Shown: positions 4,790-6,810 of the stretch, piece by piece | Layout: every line of letters starts with the position of its first letter | Numbering within the stretch: position 1 is the stretch's first letter | Assembly: GCA_011524785.1 (NCBI GenBank) | Contig: WTJQ01000411.1 | Coordinates: 1 to 6,810 of the forward strand | DNA: 6,810 nt | Reading direction: 5' to 3' | From: Planctomycetota bacterium | GTDB lineage: Bacteria; Planctomycetota; UBA1135; GCA-002686595 | Notes under the pieces: model-generated | Seen by the model: only the letters and a program-made list of their open reading frames with translations | Database searches by the model: none | Told to the model about the DNA's origin: nothing | Translations under genes and position numbers: made by a program

Positions 4790-6810
4790 ATGCGCGCTCC
4801 CTCCGCCCTGCTGCTCGGCCTCCTGCTCGTTGCCCCGCTCGCTGCCCAGGAGCCGCTGCGGCCGCTCGACACGGCGCTGGACCAGTGGGACCTCGACGGC
4901 GGGTTCTGGAGCCTCGAGAGCGGAGAGCTCGTGGGGCGCTCCACGGCCGACAACCCGTGCAAGCGCACGACCTGGGCCACCTGGGCGGGGGACATGCCGG
5001 GCGACTTCGAGCTCGTGACGCAGGTCAAGCTCGTCGGCGGCAACTCCGGCGTGCAGTTCCGCAGCGAGGCCAAGGGCGAGTACCAGGTCCACGGCTATCA
5101 GGCCGACCTCGAGGACGGCCCCAACTGGACCGGCTGCCTCTACGAGCAGAACGGTCGCGGCGTCGTGGCGCGCCGAGGAGAGGCGTGGCTGCTGGGTCCG
5201 GACGGTGAGGCCATGGGCAGCGACTTCGTCGAGGACAAGGGCAGCCTGCTCAGCCACTGGAAGCCGCAGGAGTGGAACCAGCTGCGCGTGCGCGCGGTGG
5301 GGCCGCGCCTCGAGATCTGGATCAACGACGCCCGCACCGTCGAGGTGGTCGACCTCGACCCCGAGCGCTCCCGCGCCGACGGCGTCCTGGCGCTGCAGCT
5401 GCATCAGGGGCCGCCGATGGAGGTGCGCTTCCGCGACATGGTCGTGACGGCGCTCGCCGCCGACGCCAACGAGGGACGCGAGGGCCTCCTGCCCGCCGTT
5501 TGGGACCTCGTCGAGGAGAGCGAGACGGCCTCGGTCGAGGCGCCGCGCGCCGTCGACGCCGCTCCTGGCGAGCCCCAGTGGATCTGGTTCCCTGGCGACC
5601 CCAGCGCCAACCAGCTGGGCTGGATGCGCAAGGAGTTCGTCGTGCCGGAGGGCGTCGAGAGCGCCACCCTCTTCGGCACCGTCGACAACACCGGCGAGGT
5701 GTTCGTGGACGAGGGCTCGGTCGCCGTCTGCCGCGACTGGGCCAAGCCCTTCGAGCGTGACCTCGAGCTGGAGCCGGGTCCTCACGTCCTGGGCATGCGC
5801 GTGGCCAACACGGGGGGCATCGCAGCCGCCTTCCTGCGCCTCGAGCTGACCCTGGCCGATGGCAGCAAGCAGGTCGTGGCCACCGGTCCCGACTGGAAGG
5901 TGCGCGACCGCACCGGCATCAACGGGGACTGGGAGAGCTGGAAGGTCGTCGCCTTCGACGACGCCCACTGGGCCGAGCCGCAGCTGATGGGGACCTTCGG
6001 GGTCGCCCCCTGGGGAGCACCCGAGGCCCAGTCGGATGGCCAGGTGCCCACCGCGACGGCGGCCAGCGCGATCACCGTGCCGGAGGGCTTCCAGGTCGAG
6101 CTGCTGCACTCGGTGCCGCAGCACAGCCAGGGTTCCTGGGTGAGCCTCTGCGAGGCGCCCGGCGGCAAGCTCTTCGCGAGCGACCAGTACGGCTCGCTCT
6201 GGAGCGTGACGCCGCCGCCCGTGGGGTCCGGCGGGGAGACCCAGGTCGAGCGGGTGCCGGTCGAGCTGGGGCACGCCCAGGGCCTGCTCTGGGCCCACGA
6301 CAGCCTGTACGTGGTCGTCGCGCTCGGCGGCAAGAACGGCCTCTACCGGCTCTTCGACCGGGACGGCGACGGCGTGCTCGACGAGGTCAAGCTGCTGCGC
6401 AAGCTGGGCTCGGGTGGCGAGCACGGTCCGCACGCGGTGGTCCTCGACCCCGATGGCGAGCACCTCTGGCTCATCGCCGGCAACCACACGCCGCTCCCCG
6501 GCGAGATCGACCACAGCCGCGCCCCGCGCGTGTGGGCCGAGGACCAGCTGCTCACGCGCCAGCCCGACGGCCGCGGCCACGCCACCGGCAAGATGGCGCC
6601 GGGCGGCTGGGTCGTGCGCACCGACAAGGACGGCGAGCACTGGGAGCTCTTCGCCCACGGGATGCGCAACGCCTACGACATGGCGTTCTCGCCCGAGGGC
6701 GAGCTGTTCACCTTCGACTCCGACATGGAGTGGGACGTCGGCCTGCCCTGGTATCGACCCTCCCGCGCGCTGCACCTGGTCCCGGGCTCCGACTTCGGCT
6801 GGCGTCACGG
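4790..6810 (+). CDS. Exported DUF1080 / jelly-roll / PVC beta-propeller protein, C-terminus cut by window edge
   Basis: The frame opens at ATG 4790 and runs past the window: 673 codons, no stop. Residues 1-19 are a signal peptide, cleaved near LAA|QE. Residues 30-225 are a DUF1080 domain (concanavalin-like; members include 3-keto-disaccharide hydrolases), with the hallmarks NSGVQFR (85-91) and GYQADLEDG (from G102) and a possible disulfide pair, Cys57 and Cys116. Residues 264-407 (WIWFPGD to VAPWG) look like a jelly-roll sugar-binding domain of the kind found in rhamnosidases and GH2 enzymes. After a Thr/Ala linker, residues 428 onward start the PVC-type propeller (ITVPEGFQVELL, ELGHAQGLLW, HGMRNAYDMAFSPEGELF, PGSDFGWRHG). 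A DRDGDGVLDE loop (523-532) resembles a calcium-binding loop. In relatives the propeller is often followed by a c-type haem domain; no CxxCH is visible before the edge. It probably acts outside the cytoplasm on oxidised or unusual sugars. Confidence 0.9.
   Translation, partial: MRAPSALLLGLLLVAPLAAQEPLRPLDTALDQWDLDGGFWSLESGELVGRSTADNPCKRTTWATWAGDMPGDFELVTQVKLVGGNSGVQFRSEAKGEYQVHGYQADLEDGPNWTGCLYEQNGRGVVARRGEAWLLGPDGEAMGSDFVEDKGSLLSHWKPQEWNQLRVRAVGPRLEIWINDARTVEVVDLDPERSRADGVLALQLHQGPPMEVRFRDMVVTALAADANEGREGLLPAVWDLVEESETASVEAPRAVDAAPGEPQWIWFPGDPSANQLGWMRKEFVVPEGVESATLFGTVDNTGEVFVDEGSVAVCRDWAKPFERDLELEPGPHVLGMRVANTGGIAAAFLRLELTLADGSKQVVATGPDWKVRDRTGINGDWESWKVVAFDDAHWAEPQLMGTFGVAPWGAPEAQSDGQVPTATAASAITVPEGFQVELLHSVPQHSQGSWVSLCEAPGGKLFASDQYGSLWSVTPPPVGSGGETQVERVPVELGHAQGLLWAHDSLYVVVALGGKNGLYRLFDRDGDGVLDEVKLLRKLGSGGEHGPHAVVLDPDGEHLWLIAGNHTPLPGEIDHSRAPRVWAEDQLLTRQPDGRGHATGKMAPGGWVVRTDKDGEHWELFAHGMRNAYDMAFSPEGELFTFDSDMEWDVGLPWYRPSRALHLVPGSDFGWRH

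Noticed and set aside
3809..6808. A 999-codon open frame on the minus strand, the longest closed frame in the window
   Set aside because: It is antisense to the sugar transferase and the DUF1080/propeller gene, both of which have clear domains. Its translation is Ala/Arg/Val/Glu/Gly/Leu-rich with no recognisable motif. Strong G/C preference at third positions removes stops from the opposite strand.
1..6810. tRNA, rRNA, CRISPR array, insertion sequence, toxin-antitoxin or phage genes
   Set aside because: I saw no cloverleaf or rRNA signature, no regularly spaced repeats, no transposase-like frame and no small paired genes. All long coding stretches are accounted for by the six genes listed.

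Overview
This GC-rich window (well over two thirds G+C by eye, with almost every third codon position G or C) most likely comes from a Planctomycetota-type bacterium or a close PVC relative. The main clue is the gene running off the right edge. It joins an exported DUF1080 (3-keto-disaccharide-hydrolase-type) domain, a jelly-roll domain and the start of the PVC-type beta-propeller that is greatly expanded in planctomycetes. The gene running off the left edge belongs to DUF6807 (misleadingly called PmoA), which is also common in those phyla. No species can be named from the sequence alone.

Layout. <1-910 (minus): exported DUF6807 protein, cut at its C-terminus. Only 23 bp away and divergent, 934-1764 (plus) encodes a cupin protein whose TAG stop overlaps the GTG start of a PPP-type metallophosphatase (1764-2513), so these two form a coupled operon. 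After a 37-bp convergent gap, 2551-3306 (minus) encodes a Wza/GumB-type outer-membrane polysaccharide export lipoprotein. A 601-bp non-coding region (3307-3907) separates it from a divergent bacterial sugar transferase (3908-4645, plus), the enzyme type that starts lipid-linked glycan synthesis. A 144-bp gap with three inverted repeats precedes 4790->6810 (plus), the three-domain exported protein.

How the parts fit. Two themes appear. One is export or periplasmic handling of unusual sugars (DUF6807 and the DUF1080/propeller protein). The other is envelope or exopolysaccharide production: the initiating phosphoglycosyl transferase and the exit lipoprotein are divergent, with no chain-building enzymes in view. 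The cupin-phosphatase operon has no assigned substrate.

The most distinctive signal is regulatory. Three of the six start codons (910 minus, 934 plus, 4790 plus) carry a TAYCCTG element whose TANNNT hexamer ends 7 or 8 nt before the ATG. That is where a -10 box would lie for leaderless transcription. At 911-933 two such elements sit back to back inside one inverted repeat and share a TA. I saw no RNA genes, CRISPR array, insertion sequence or attachment site, and no clear new defence or mobile system.
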